The notes: generated by a model from the sequence alone, not told the origin. Shown: positions 1-8,519, counted from the stretch's first letter. The stretch is 64,000 nucleotides of DNA from Castellaniella sp034674885 (GCF_034674885.1 NZ_JAUCDS010000011.1:1-64000), one strand, 5' to 3'. Numbers and translations: made by a program.

Positions 1-55
1 CCGCGAAGGCGGCCGCACCGTGGGCGCCGGCGTCGTCGCCAAAATCATCAAGTAA
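1..55 (+). CDS. tuf: Elongation factor Tu, C-terminal end (partial)
   Basis: Only the last 17 codons are inside the window, read from position 2 to the stop at 53-55. The peptide ends GAGVVAKIIK, the usual EF-Tu C-terminus in betaproteobacteria. EF-Tu delivers aminoacyl-tRNA to the ribosome. Its place directly before rpsJ is the usual end of the str operon. The gene is cut by the window edge and is not broken. Confidence 0.9.
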   Translation, partial: REGGRTVGAGVVAKIIK

Positions 56-65
56 TTGATGCGCT

Positions 66-86
66 GGCGGGGGCAGTGCCCCCGCC
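66..86 (+). other. GC hairpin between tuf and rpsJ
   Basis: Eight G/C-rich bases at 66-73 pair perfectly with 79-86 around a five-base loop. No T-run follows, so it is not a standard intrinsic terminator. It could pause or attenuate transcription entering the S10 operon, or stabilise the tuf mRNA end. The function is inferred from position only. Confidence 0.4.
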
Positions 87-110
87 CAGACTCGTTCTTT
101 AGGGATACCC

Positions 111-422
111 ATGAAAAGCCAGAAAATCCGCATCCGCCTGAAGGCGTTTGACTACAAGCTGATCGATCAGTCGGCCGCCGAAATCGTCGAGACGGCCAAG
201 CGCACTGGCGCTGTGGTTCGTGGTCCCGTGCCGCTGCCCACGCGCATCCGTCGCTACGACGTGCTGCGTTCGCCGCACGTCAACAAGACCTCGCGCGATC
301 AGTTCGAAATGCGCACGCACCAGCGCCTGATGGACATCGTGGATCCGACCGACAAGACCGTGGACGCCCTGATGCGTCTGGACCTGCCGGCCGGCGTCGA
401 CGTCGAAATCGCGCTGCAGTAA
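111..422 (+). CDS. rpsJ: 30S ribosomal protein S10
   Basis: A full-length 103-residue S10, beginning MKSQKIRIRLKAFDYKLIDQ. S10 sits in the head of the small subunit and, as NusE, takes part in transcription antitermination. An AGGG-type ribosome-binding site lies just ahead of the ATG. It is the first gene of the S10 cluster, but a strong terminator follows it, so it may form its own transcript with the str genes upstream. Confidence 0.98.
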   Translation: MKSQKIRIRLKAFDYKLIDQSAAEIVETAKRTGAVVRGPVPLPTRIRRYDVLRSPHVNKTSRDQFEMRTHQRLMDIVDPTDKTVDALMRLDLPAGVDVEIALQ

Positions 423-457
423 TCCGGATTCGCAGCCCCTGGCGGGGTGCCGATCCG

Positions 458-492
458 AAAACCGCCCTGCTGTCTAGGCAGGGCGGTTTTTT
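458..492 (+). terminator. Intrinsic terminator after rpsJ
   Basis: Bases 458-470 pair with 478-490 (13 bp including flanking A-T pairs) around a seven-base loop at 471-477, and the second arm runs into six consecutive T residues. This is a textbook Rho-independent terminator. It lies inside what is normally one continuous S10 operon. Confidence 0.88.
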
Positions 493-503
493 CATGTTAG
501 AAT
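475..503 (+). promoter_or_regulatory. Candidate promoter for rplC onward, overlapping the terminator
   Basis: A -10-like TAGAAT at 498-503 is preceded, after a 17-base spacer, by TAGGCA at 475-480, which matches TTGACA at four of six positions. The -35 falls in the terminator hairpin. It would give a leader of about 140 bases before rplC. The -10 is fair and the -35 weak, so this is a proposal only. Confidence 0.35.
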
Positions 504-647
504 CCTGGGCTTCGCCGTCTGTTTATTCAGGTGGCGAGCTGTCGTATCGGTTTTCGGTACGGCCATATCGTCGCAAGACGGTATCCGAGCCCCGGCCAAT
601 CGCAGTCGGGATTTAAGCTTAAGGGTAACAATACCCCGGAGAAAACA

Positions 648-1337
648 ATGTCGAATTCGACACCTACGCCCGCGGCCTGGCGCCTCGGGCTTGTGGGGCG
701 CAAGGTCGGCATGACCCGCATCTTTACCGAGGAAGGTGATTCCATCCCGGTGACGGTGCTGGACGTGTCCAACAACCGCGTCGCCCAGGTCAAGACGCCT
801 GAAGTCGACGGCTATGCCGCCGTTCAGTTGGCCTACGGCAGCCGCCGCGCCTCCCGCGTGACCAAGGCCGAAGCCGGCCACTACGCCAAAGCCAGCATCG
901 AAGCCGGCTCCATCCTGAAGGAATTCCGCCTGGATCCCGCCCGTGCCGCCGAGTTCACGGCTGGCGCCGTCGTGTCCGTGGAATCCGTCTTTCAGGTCGG
1001 CGAACAGGTCGACGTGACCGGCACCTCGATCGGTAAAGGCTTTGCCGGCACGATCAAGCGCCACAATTTCGGATCCCAGCGTGCCTCGCACGGTAACTCT
1101 CGCTCGCACCGCGTGCCCGGCTCCATCGGCCAGGCCCAGGATCCCGGTCGCGTCTTCCCGGGCAAGAAAATGTCCGGCCACCTGGGTGACGTGACCCGCA
1201 CCGTCCAGAACCTGGACGTGGTGCGCGTAGATGTCGAGCGCGGTCTGCTGCTGGTCAAGGGCGCTGTCCCGGGCCACAAGAACGCCGACATCGTCGTGCG
1301 TCCGGCCGTCAAGGCCACGCCCAAGAAAGGAGCCTAA
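648..1337 (+). CDS. rplC: 50S ribosomal protein L3
   Basis: 229 residues. The ATG at 648 is chosen because a GGAG ribosome-binding site precedes it and the product begins MSNSTPTPAAWRLGLVGRKV, the N-terminus usual in Alcaligenaceae; the reading frame stays open upstream but without family similarity. L3 is an early 23S rRNA assembly protein near the peptidyl-transferase centre. It is separated from rpsJ by 225 bases holding a terminator and a possible promoter, so rplC is probably the first gene of the main S10 transcript. Confidence 0.97.
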   Translation: MSNSTPTPAAWRLGLVGRKVGMTRIFTEEGDSIPVTVLDVSNNRVAQVKTPEVDGYAAVQLAYGSRRASRVTKAEAGHYAKASIEAGSILKEFRLDPARAAEFTAGAVVSVESVFQVGEQVDVTGTSIGKGFAGTIKRHNFGSQRASHGNSRSHRVPGSIGQAQDPGRVFPGKKMSGHLGDVTRTVQNLDVVRVDVERGLLLVKGAVPGHKNADIVVRPAVKATPKKGA

Positions 1338-1339
1338 TC

Positions 1340-1963
1340 ATGGAACTCAAGCTCCTGAACGATCAGGGTCAATCCTCGGCCACCGTGGCCGGCGCCGATG
1401 ACATCTTCGGCCGCGAATTCAACGAAGCGCTGGTGCACCAGATCGTCGTGGCCTATCAGGCCAACGCACGCATGGGTAACCGCGCTCAGAAGAACCGCGA
1501 AACCGTCAAGCACTCCACCAAGAAGCCGTGGCGCCAGAAAGGCACCGGCCGCGCCCGTTCCGGGATGACTTCCTCGCCGATCTGGCGTGGGGGTGGCCGT
1601 GCATTCCCGAATTCGCCCGACGAAAACTTCAGCCACAAGGTCAACAAGAAAATGTACCGCGCCGGTTTGCGCGCCATTTTCTCGCAGCTGGTGCGCGAAG
1701 ACCGTCTGGCCGTGCTGGAAAGCTTCACCCTCGAAGCCCCCAAGACCAAGCTGGCTGCCGCCAAGCTCAAGGACCTGGGCATTTCCGAGTCCGTCCTGAT
1801 CATCACCGATGCGCTGGACGAAAACGTCTATCTCGCAACGCGCAACCTGCCCCACGTGGCAGTGATTGAAACGCGCTATGCCGATCCGCTGTCCCTGGTC
1901 CACTACAAGAAAGTGCTGATCACCAAGCCGGCGATCGCCCAACTCGAGGAGTTGCTGGGATGA
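1340..1963 (+). CDS. rplD: 50S ribosomal protein L4
   Basis: 207 residues with the L4 features: the long loop containing KKPWRQKGTGRARSG that reaches into the exit tunnel, and a C-terminal alpha/beta domain. In enterobacteria L4 also represses its own operon through an rpsJ leader; no such leader was recognised here. It starts two bases after rplC, with its ribosome-binding site AAAGGAG inside the end of rplC, and overlaps rplW by four bases. Confidence 0.97.
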   Translation: MELKLLNDQGQSSATVAGADDIFGREFNEALVHQIVVAYQANARMGNRAQKNRETVKHSTKKPWRQKGTGRARSGMTSSPIWRGGGRAFPNSPDENFSHKVNKKMYRAGLRAIFSQLVREDRLAVLESFTLEAPKTKLAAAKLKDLGISESVLIITDALDENVYLATRNLPHVAVIETRYADPLSLVHYKKVLITKPAIAQLEELLG

Positions 1964-2256
1964 ATGCCGAACGTCTGATGCAAGTCATTCTGGCGCCCGT
2001 GGTCACTGAAAAGGCCACGATGATCGCCGAAAAGAACAACCAGGTCGCTTTCCGCGTCGCTGCCGACGCCACCAAGCCCGAGATCAAGGCCGCCATCGAA
2101 CTGCTGTTCAAGGTCGAAGTCGCGTCCGTGCAGGTCGCGAACCGCAAGGGCAAGGAAAAGCGCTTCGGTCGCTTCATGGGCCGTCGCCGCAACGAACGCA
2201 AGGCCTATGTGTCGCTCAAGGCCGGGCAGGAAATCGACTTTTCGGAGGTGAACTAA
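1960..2256 (+). CDS. rplW: 50S ribosomal protein L23
   Basis: 98 residues. L23 lines the exit tunnel and docks trigger factor and SRP. The ATG overlaps the rplD stop (ATGA), a translational coupling signal. The RNA-binding segment around GKEKRFGRFMGRR is present. The stop is followed directly by the rplB start with no spacer. Confidence 0.97.
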   Translation: MNAERLMQVILAPVVTEKATMIAEKNNQVAFRVAADATKPEIKAAIELLFKVEVASVQVANRKGKEKRFGRFMGRRRNERKAYVSLKAGQEIDFSEVN

Positions 2257-3084
2257 ATGCCGCTGGTAAAAGTCAAACCCACGTCCGCCGGCCGTCGGGG
2301 CATGATCAAGGTCGTGCACCCTGAACTGCACAAAGGCCCGGGCTATGCGCCCCTGCTGGAAAGCCAATCGCGCAATTCCGGCCGCAACAACAACGGCCAC
2401 ATCACCGTGCGTCATCGTGGCGGTGGTCATAAGCAGCACTATCGCGTCGTCGATTTCCGTCGCAACAAGGACGGCATCGTCGCCCGCGTCGAGCGCCTGG
2501 AATACGACCCGAACCGCACGGCCCACCTGGCCCTGCTGTGCTACGCCGATGGCGAACGCCGCTACATCATCGCCCCGCGTGGGCTGGAAGTCGGTGCCAC
2601 GGTCGTCTCTGGCCTGGAAGCTCCGATCCGCGCCGGCAACACCCTGCCGATCCGCGCCATCCCCGTCGGTGCCACGATCCACTGCATCGAAATGCAGCCT
2701 GGCAAGGGCGCCCAGATCGCTCGCTCGGCCGGTGCTTCCGCCGTGCTGCTGGCTCGCGAAGGCGTGTACGCCCAGGTCCGACTGCGCTCCGGCGAAGTCC
2801 GCCGCGTGCACATCGACTGCCGCGCCACCATCGGTGAAGTCGGCAACGGCGACCACAGCCTGCGCCAGATCGGCAAGGCCGGTGCCGTGCGCTGGCGTGG
2901 TATCCGCCCGACCGTTCGTGGCGTGGCCATGAACCCGGTGGATCACCCGCACGGTGGCGGCGAAGGCCGCACTGGCGAAGGCCGCGTACCCGTCAGCCCG
3001 TGGGGTACTCCCACCAAGGGCTATCGGACTCGTCGTAACAAGCGCACGGACAATATGATTGTCTCGCGCCGCAAGCGCAAATAA
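2257..3084 (+). CDS. rplB: 50S ribosomal protein L2
   Basis: 275 residues, the normal length. L2 is needed for subunit association and peptidyl transfer. The conserved C-terminal segment with MNPVDHPHGGGEGR, containing the histidine associated with activity, is intact. The start abuts the rplW stop, and a GGAGG-like site lies in the end of rplW. Confidence 0.98.
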   Translation: MPLVKVKPTSAGRRGMIKVVHPELHKGPGYAPLLESQSRNSGRNNNGHITVRHRGGGHKQHYRVVDFRRNKDGIVARVERLEYDPNRTAHLALLCYADGERRYIIAPRGLEVGATVVSGLEAPIRAGNTLPIRAIPVGATIHCIEMQPGKGAQIARSAGASAVLLAREGVYAQVRLRSGEVRRVHIDCRATIGEVGNGDHSLRQIGKAGAVRWRGIRPTVRGVAMNPVDHPHGGGEGRTGEGRVPVSPWGTPTKGYRTRRNKRTDNMIVSRRKRK

Positions 3085-3096
3085 GGGGCGAACACT

Positions 3097-3372
3097 ATGT
3101 CACGTTCTGTCAAGAAAGGCCCGTTCGTCGATGCGCATCTGATCAAGAAGGTCGATGCCGCCGTCGGGGGCAAAGAAAAGAAGCCGATCAAGACCTGGTC
3201 GCGTCGTTCCACCATCCTGCCCGAATTCATCGGGCTGACCATTGCCGTGCACAACGGCCGCCAGCACGTTCCCGTCTACATCAACGAGAACATGGTCGGT
3301 CACAAGCTCGGTGAATTTGCCCTGACGCGCACCTTCAAGGGTCACGCGGCGGACAAAAAGGCCAAGAGGTAA
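3097..3372 (+). CDS. rpsS: 30S ribosomal protein S19
   Basis: 91 residues, beginning MSRSVKKGPFVDAHLIKKV, the family N-terminus. S19 lies in the head of the small subunit with S13 near the A site. It starts 12 bases after rplB, and rplV begins three bases after its stop. Confidence 0.97.
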   Translation: MSRSVKKGPFVDAHLIKKVDAAVGGKEKKPIKTWSRRSTILPEFIGLTIAVHNGRQHVPVYINENMVGHKLGEFALTRTFKGHAADKKAKR

Positions 3373-3375
3373 GCC

Positions 3376-3705
3376 ATGGAAACCACCGCAATCATTCGCG
3401 GCGTCCATATTTCCGCCCAGAAGACCCGCCTGGTGGCGGATCTGATCCGCGGAAAATCCGTGGCGCACGCGCTCAATATCCTGAACTTCAGCCCGAAGAA
3501 GGCCGCCGGCATCCTGAAAAAGGCGCTGGAATCGGCGATCGCCAATGCCGAGCACAACGACGGTGCCGACATCGACGAACTGAAGATCACCACGATCTAT
3601 GTCGACAAAGCCCAGTCGATGAAGCGTTTCTCGGCCCGCGCCAAGGGCCGGGGCAACCGCATCGAAAAGCAGACCTGCCACATCGTGGTCAAGGTCGGGG
3701 CCTAA
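3376..3705 (+). CDS. rplV: 50S ribosomal protein L22
   Basis: 109 residues. It contains the beta-hairpin segment that extends into the exit tunnel (SMKRFSARAKGRGNRIEKQT), where macrolide-resistance changes are known in other species. It follows rpsS after three bases and precedes rpsC by nine. Confidence 0.97.
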   Translation: METTAIIRGVHISAQKTRLVADLIRGKSVAHALNILNFSPKKAAGILKKALESAIANAEHNDGADIDELKITTIYVDKAQSMKRFSARAKGRGNRIEKQTCHIVVKVGA

Positions 3706-3714
3706 GGAGTCGCA

Positions 3715-4506
3715 ATGGGACAGAAAATTCACCCAATCGGGTTCCGCCTCGCGGTCAACCACAACTGGACTTCTCGCTGGTACGCCAACGACAAGGTCTA
3801 CGGCAGCATGCTGGCCGAAGACATTCGTGTGCGTGAATACCTGAAGAAGAAACTGAAATCCGCTTCCGTGGGCCGCATCGTCATCGAGCGTCCGGCCAAG
3901 AACGCCCGCATCACCGTGTACTCGGCCCGCCCGGGCGTGGTGATCGGTCGCCGCGGCGAGGACATCGAAACGCTGAAGGCCGACCTGCAGCGCCTGATGG
4001 GCGTGCCCGTGCACGTCAACATCGAGGAAATCCGCAAGCCGGAAACCGACGCGCAGCTGATCGCCGACTCGATCACCCAGCAGCTCGAAAAGCGCATCAT
4101 GTTCCGCCGCGCCATGAAGCGCGCCATGCAGAACGCCATGCGCCTGGGCGCCCAGGGCATCAAGATCATGTCCTCGGGTCGTCTGAACGGCATTGAAATC
4201 GCTCGTACCGAATGGTATCGCGAAGGCCGTGTGCCTCTGCACACGCTGCGCGCCCACATCGACTACGGCACGTCCGAAGCCCAGACCACCTACGGCATCA
4301 TCGGTGTCAAGGTCTGGGTCTACAAGGGCGACATGCAGCCGAATGGCGAATTGCCCGTGGAAACCGCAGCCCCGCGCGATGAAGAGCGCCGTCCGCGCCG
4401 CGCCCCGCGTGGCGACCGCCCTGGCCGTCCTGGCGACAACCGCGGCCGTGGCCGTGGCCCGCGCCGCGATGCCGCCTCGGCAGCTCCCGCGCCCGAAGGA
4501 GAATAA
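3715..4506 (+). CDS. rpsC: 30S ribosomal protein S3
   Basis: 263 residues. The type II KH domain with the GxxG-type element VVIGRRGED (about residues 78-86) and the C-terminal S3 domain are both present. S3 helps form the mRNA entry channel. The last 35 or so residues are an Arg/Pro/Gly-rich low-complexity tail absent from E. coli S3 but common in Burkholderiales. rplP starts two bases after the stop. Confidence 0.97.
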   Translation: MGQKIHPIGFRLAVNHNWTSRWYANDKVYGSMLAEDIRVREYLKKKLKSASVGRIVIERPAKNARITVYSARPGVVIGRRGEDIETLKADLQRLMGVPVHVNIEEIRKPETDAQLIADSITQQLEKRIMFRRAMKRAMQNAMRLGAQGIKIMSSGRLNGIEIARTEWYREGRVPLHTLRAHIDYGTSEAQTTYGIIGVKVWVYKGDMQPNGELPVETAAPRDEERRPRRAPRGDRPGRPGDNRGRGRGPRRDAASAAPAPEGE

Positions 4507-4508
4507 CC

Positions 4509-4925
4509 ATGTTGTCACCCTCCCGCAGGAAATACCGCAAAGAGCAGAAAGGCCGCAACACCGGCCTGGCGACGCGCGGCACCAACGTGTCTTTTGGTGA
4601 GTTCGGCCTGAAAGCCACCGATCGGGGCCGTCTGACGGCTCGCCAGATCGAGGCTGCTCGTCGTGCCATCAACCGCCACATCAAGCGTGGTGGCCGTATC
4701 TGGATCCGGATTTTCCCGGACAAGCCCATCTCCCAGAAGCCCGCCGAAGTCCGGATGGGTAACGGGAAGGGCAACCCGGAATTCTGGGTCGCCGAAATTC
4801 AACCTGGCAAGGTGCTGTACGAAATGGAAGGCGTGTCCGAAGACGTCGCACGCGAAGCATTCCGCCTGGCCGCCGCCAAGCTGCCCCTGCGCACGACCTT
4901 CGTGTCGCGTCGCGCGGGCGCCTAA
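4509..4925 (+). CDS. rplP: 50S ribosomal protein L16
   Basis: 138 residues, beginning MLSPSRRKYRKEQKGRN. L16 contacts A-site tRNA and is a late assembly protein. The conserved block RIWIRIFPDKPISQKPAEVR is intact. It lies two bases after rpsC and 11 bases before rpmC. Confidence 0.97.
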   Translation: MLSPSRRKYRKEQKGRNTGLATRGTNVSFGEFGLKATDRGRLTARQIEAARRAINRHIKRGGRIWIRIFPDKPISQKPAEVRMGNGKGNPEFWVAEIQPGKVLYEMEGVSEDVAREAFRLAAAKLPLRTTFVSRRAGA

Positions 4926-4936
4926 GGGGTACATAG

Positions 4937-5128
4937 ATGAAAGCCAGTGAACTGCGCGAAAAAGACGCCGCCGGGCTCCAGACCGAGCTCGAGAGCCTGC
5001 TGAAGGCACAATTCAACCTGCGCATGCAGCGTGCCACCCAGCAGCTTTCCAACACCAGCCAGTTGGGCAAGGTGCGTCGCGACATCGCGCGCATCCGCAC
5101 CATCATGACTGAGAACGCAGGAAAGTAA
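4937..5128 (+). CDS. rpmC: 50S ribosomal protein L29
   Basis: 63 residues, mostly alpha-helical, with the family start MKASELREKDAAGLQTEL. L29 sits beside L23 at the tunnel exit. It is followed after one base by rpsQ, so the two are likely translationally coupled. Confidence 0.96.
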   Translation: MKASELREKDAAGLQTELESLLKAQFNLRMQRATQQLSNTSQLGKVRRDIARIRTIMTENAGK

Positions 5129-5129
5129 C

Positions 5130-5411
5130 ATGACCACCGAAACCCAGAAAGACACCACCAAGCGTCAGCGCACGCTGGTCGGCAAGGTCGTCAGCAACAA
5201 GATGGACAAGACGATCGTCGTCAGCGTCCAGACCCGCGTCAAGCACCCCGTGCTGGGTAAGTTCGTCAACCGCACCGCCAAATACAAGGCGCATGACGAA
5301 TCCAACCAGTACAACGAGGGCGATACCGTGGAAATCGCCGAAGGTCGTCCCATCTCCAAGTCCAAATCCTGGACGGTGGTGCGCCTGATCGAGGCCGTGC
5401 GCATCATCTGA
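5130..5411 (+). CDS. rpsQ: 30S ribosomal protein S17
   Basis: 93 residues of an OB-fold S17 with RQRTLVGKVVSNKMDKTIVV near the N-terminus. It is the last gene of the S10 cluster. In most bacteria rplN follows directly; here a terminator region and a 13-kb block of unrelated genes come first. Confidence 0.97.
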   Translation: MTTETQKDTTKRQRTLVGKVVSNKMDKTIVVSVQTRVKHPVLGKFVNRTAKYKAHDESNQYNEGDTVEIAEGRPISKSKSWTVVRLIEAVRII

Positions 5412-5420
5412 TGATGCGGG

Positions 5421-5502
5421 TGACGCCCGGTCTCGGGCGTCATTGCCGACCCCACAGCCTCCACGCTGTGGACCAGACCCCGCCGCGAGCGGGGTTTTTT
5501 TT
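5421..5502 (+). terminator. Three hairpins ending in an intrinsic terminator after rpsQ
   Basis: Three perfect hairpins lie end to end: 5421-5429 with 5434-5442 (9 bp), 5452-5458 with 5465-5471 (7 bp), and 5477-5483 with 5489-5495 (7 bp). The third continues into a run of T residues and is a standard intrinsic terminator. The first two lack T-runs. Together they look like a strong end for the S10 transcript. Confidence 0.88.
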
Positions 5503-5519
5503 ATATTCAGGAGACACGC

Positions 5520-6506
5520 ATGAAACTGTTGAAGTTGCTCGGCGCGGCCGCCATTTGTTTGTCCAGTCTGGGAACCGTATCTGCGCAGGCTGCGGATGCG
5601 GACACCTGGCCATCCAGGACGATCCGGATCCTGGTGCCCTTTGGTCCCGGCTCGACGCCTGACACCATGGCGCGCATGACCGCCGATTACATCGGCCCCA
5701 AGCTGGGCGTGCCGGTCGTGGTCGAGAACAAGGCCGGGGCAGGGGGCAATATCGGTACCGCTGCCATGGCCAAGGCCGCACCGGATGGCTATACCTTTGG
5801 CATCACGATCTCCGGGCCGTTGGCGGCCAACACGGTGCTGTTTCCTAAATTGCCCTATCAACCGGCCAAGGATCTCGATTTCCTGACCATCGCGGCCACG
5901 CAGCCCAGCGTGCTGGTGGTGGCGCCGTCGCTGGATGCCCAGGGTGTCGACGACTTGCTCAAGGCCTTGCGCGCCCGGCCGGGCGACTATAACTACGGAT
6001 CCATGGGCGTGGGCAGCATTTCCCATTTGGCCATGGCCGCGCTGGCTGCGACCAGCGGCACGGACATCGTCCACGTGCCGTATTCGACGTCTGCCCAGGT
6101 TGTGACCTCGATCCTGTCGGGCGAGACCCAGATGGGGATCCTGCCGGCCGCTGCGGTGATGGAACAGGTCGCATCCGGCAAGCTGCGGGCGCTGGCCGTT
6201 GCCACCGCCAAACGATCTGCCATCCTGCCCAAGTTGCCGACGTTGGCGGAATCGGGTGTGCAGGGCATCGAAGCGGACGCCTGGATGGGGTTCGTCGCGC
6301 CGCATGGCACGCCCAAGGCTGCCGAGGACCGCTTTACCCAGGAAGTCGTGCAGATGCTGAAGGACCCGGCCGTCGTCAAGCAGCTGGCCAAGCTGCATGA
6401 AGAGCCCGTGGCCAGCACGCCCGCCGAGATGCAGGCCGTCGTGCAGGGCGATCTGGAACGCTGGACGCCGGTCATCAAGGCCAACAACATCCGCTTTGAC
6501 AACTGA
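5520..6506 (+). CDS. Bug/TctC-family periplasmic solute receptor
   Basis: 328 residues. An N-terminal signal peptide with likely cleavage after about residue 24 (SAQA) is followed by the Bug fold, including PSRTIRILVPFGPGSTPDT near the start and KAGAGGNIGTAAMAKAAPDGYT. Bug proteins bind small carboxylates or related metabolites in the periplasm and deliver them to TctAB transporters; the ligand cannot be read from sequence. The neighbours tctB and tctA give a complete tripartite tricarboxylate transporter. A ribosome-binding site (AGGAGA) lies before the ATG, but only about 17 bases separate the rpsQ terminator from the start, leaving little room for a separate promoter. Confidence 0.93.
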   Translation: MKLLKLLGAAAICLSSLGTVSAQAADADTWPSRTIRILVPFGPGSTPDTMARMTADYIGPKLGVPVVVENKAGAGGNIGTAAMAKAAPDGYTFGITISGPLAANTVLFPKLPYQPAKDLDFLTIAATQPSVLVVAPSLDAQGVDDLLKALRARPGDYNYGSMGVGSISHLAMAALAATSGTDIVHVPYSTSAQVVTSILSGETQMGILPAAAVMEQVASGKLRALAVATAKRSAILPKLPTLAESGVQGIEADAWMGFVAPHGTPKAAEDRFTQEVVQMLKDPAVVKQLAKLHEEPVASTPAEMQAVVQGDLERWTPVIKANNIRFDN

Positions 6507-6547
6507 GGCGCAGCACGTTGCCGCCTGCCGGACATGACGGACACGCC

Positions 6548-7006
6548 ATGCGCTTGAGCATCCGAAATCAACCCGACTTCTGGGCGGGTGTCCTGTTCGT
6601 CGGTGCTGGCCTGGCCTTCGGGCTGGGCGCGCTGCGCTACCCCATCGGGCAGGCCAGTCGCATGGGGGCGGGGTATTTCCCGGCCCTGCTGGGCCTGTGT
6701 CTGATCCTGCTGGGTGCGGCCCTGGCCTGGCAGGCCTGTCGGTCCAGGGCGCAGCGTGCGTCCATCCGGCGCCCGGATTGGCGAGTGGCCGGTATCGTGC
6801 TGGGCGCGGTCTGCCTGTTTGCCGTGGCCTTGCCGACGCTGGGTGTCTTGTCGTCCGTGTTCATCCTGGTCTTCGTCAGCAGCATGGCTGGCCATGACTT
6901 CGACTGGAGGGTGGCCGTTCTGGTGGGGCTGGGCATGATGGCGTTCGTCTGGCTGGTGTTCATCCAAGGCCTGGGTCTGGTGTTCCCGGCCGGTTGGCTG
7001 GGCTGA
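6548..7006 (+). CDS. Tripartite tricarboxylate transporter small membrane subunit TctB
   Basis: 152 residues with four predicted membrane segments, matching the TctB (DUF1468) type of small subunit. It lies 41 bases after the Bug receptor and ends just before TctA. The ATG at 6548 is preferred; an in-frame TTG at 6518 would add ten residues. TctB is the least conserved part of these secondary carriers, and the assignment leans partly on gene order. Confidence 0.85.
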   Translation: MRLSIRNQPDFWAGVLFVGAGLAFGLGALRYPIGQASRMGAGYFPALLGLCLILLGAALAWQACRSRAQRASIRRPDWRVAGIVLGAVCLFAVALPTLGVLSSVFILVFVSSMAGHDFDWRVAVLVGLGMMAFVWLVFIQGLGLVFPAGWLG

Positions 7007-7016
7007 GGGGGGCGCG

Positions 7017-8519
7017 ATGGAATGGCTGGATCATCTGGCGCTGGGCGTGTCCGTGGCGTTCAGTCTGCAGAATCTCAGCTACTGCCTGCTGGGTTGCCTG
7101 CTGGGAACCCTGATCGGCGTGCTGCCTGGCATCGGTCCGGTGCCGACCATCGCCATGCTGCTGCCCATCACCTACGTGCTGCCGCCCGAGGCCGGGCTGA
7201 TCATGCTGGCCGGCATCTATTACGGCGCGCAGTACGGCGGGTCGACCACGGCCATTCTGGTGGCGCTGCCGGGCGAGACGTCCTCGGTGGTGTCGGTGCT
7301 GGATGGATATCAGATGGCCCGGGCGGGCCGCGCCGGCGCGGCGCTGGCGATTGCCGCACTGGGGTCGTTCTTTGCCGGCTGCGTGGCCACGGTGCTGCTG
7401 GCGGCGTTCGCGCCGCTGCTGGCCCAGGTGGCATTCAAGTTCGGGCCGGCCGAATATTTTTCCCTGATGGCACTGGGCCTGCTGGCGGCCGTGGTCATGG
7501 CCTCGGGATCCTTGCTCAAGGCGATCGCCATGACGATCCTGGGATTGGCGTTGGGCATGATCGGCACCGACGTCAATTCCGGCATGCCGCGTTTCGATCT
7601 GGGTTTCCTGAAGTTGCAGGATGGCCTGGATTTTGCCGTGGTGGCCATGGGCATCTTCGGTCTGGCCGAGATCATGGCCAATCTGGAACAGCGCGAACGC
7701 CGCGTCCAGGTCATGGACAAGGTCGGGCCGCTTTATCCCAGCCGCCAGGAGTTCCGCGAATCCTGGCCAGCCAGCGTGCGCGGCACCTTTCTGGGATCGA
7801 TCCTGGGGATTTTGCCCGGCGGTGGCGCGGTGCTGTCGTCTTTTGCATCCTATACCCTGGAAAAGAAGATCGCGCGGGATCCGGATCGGTTCGGCCACGG
7901 GCATCCGGCCGGCCTGGCGGGCCCCGAATCCGCCAATAACGCGGCAGCGCAGACCTCGTTCATTCCTCTGCTGACCCTGGGCATTCCCGGTAACGCGGTC
8001 ACGGCCCTGATGCTGGGTGCCATGATCATCCATGATGTGCAGCCCGGCCCTCGGGTGATGACCGGGCACCCGGAAGTCTTCTGGGGCCTGGTGGTGTCCA
8101 TGTGGGTGGGCAATCTGATGCTGGTGATCCTGAACCTGCCTCTGATCGGGCTGTGGGTCAAATTGCTGAAACTGCCTTACCGGGTGCTGTTCCCGGCCAT
8201 CCTGGTGTTCTGCTCCATTGGCGTCTATTCTCTGGACAACAGTCTGTTCGACGTCTGGACCCTCGCGCTCTTCGGGGCGGCCGGCTATCTGTGGGCGCGG
8301 CTGGGCTGCGAATCGGCGCCGTTGCTGCTGGGCTTGGTACTGGGCCAGATGATGGAGGAGAACTTCCGCCGTGCCCTGCTGCTGTCGCGCGGTGATTTCA
8401 CGACATTCCTGAATCGGCCCGTGTCCTTGTCCCTGCTGCTGGTGGCGGCCGGACTGCTGGTGCTGATCGCCGTGCCGGTGATCCGCAAGAAGCGCGACGA
8501 GGCTTTCGTCGAAGAGTGA
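7017..8519 (+). CDS. Tripartite tricarboxylate transporter large subunit TctA
   Basis: 500 residues, strongly hydrophobic throughout. The glycine-rich TctA signature is clear near the N-terminus (GVLPGIGPVPTIAMLLP, then YYGAQYGGSTTAILVALPGE) and repeats in the second half (LGILPGGGAVLSSF), as expected for an internally duplicated carrier. It forms the transport channel driven by ion gradients. It starts ten bases after tctB and is followed after about ten bases by the gamma-glutamyltranspeptidase, so all four genes should be co-transcribed. Confidence 0.95.
   Translation: MEWLDHLALGVSVAFSLQNLSYCLLGCLLGTLIGVLPGIGPVPTIAMLLPITYVLPPEAGLIMLAGIYYGAQYGGSTTAILVALPGETSSVVSVLDGYQMARAGRAGAALAIAALGSFFAGCVATVLLAAFAPLLAQVAFKFGPAEYFSLMALGLLAAVVMASGSLLKAIAMTILGLALGMIGTDVNSGMPRFDLGFLKLQDGLDFAVVAMGIFGLAEIMANLEQRERRVQVMDKVGPLYPSRQEFRESWPASVRGTFLGSILGILPGGGAVLSSFASYTLEKKIARDPDRFGHGHPAGLAGPESANNAAAQTSFIPLLTLGIPGNAVTALMLGAMIIHDVQPGPRVMTGHPEVFWGLVVSMWVGNLMLVILNLPLIGLWVKLLKLPYRVLFPAILVFCSIGVYSLDNSLFDVWTLALFGAAGYLWARLGCESAPLLLGLVLGQMMEENFRRALLLSRGDFTTFLNRPVSLSLLLVAAGLLVLIAVPVIRKKRDEAFVEE

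Noticed and set aside
3100..4518. A 472-codon minus-strand open frame across rpsS, rplV and rpsC
   Set aside because: It is antisense to three certain ribosomal genes, with low-complexity composition and no start signals.
7621..7974. Short plus-strand frame inside tctA
   Set aside because: Arg/Pro/Ser-rich shadow of a membrane protein gene in another frame.
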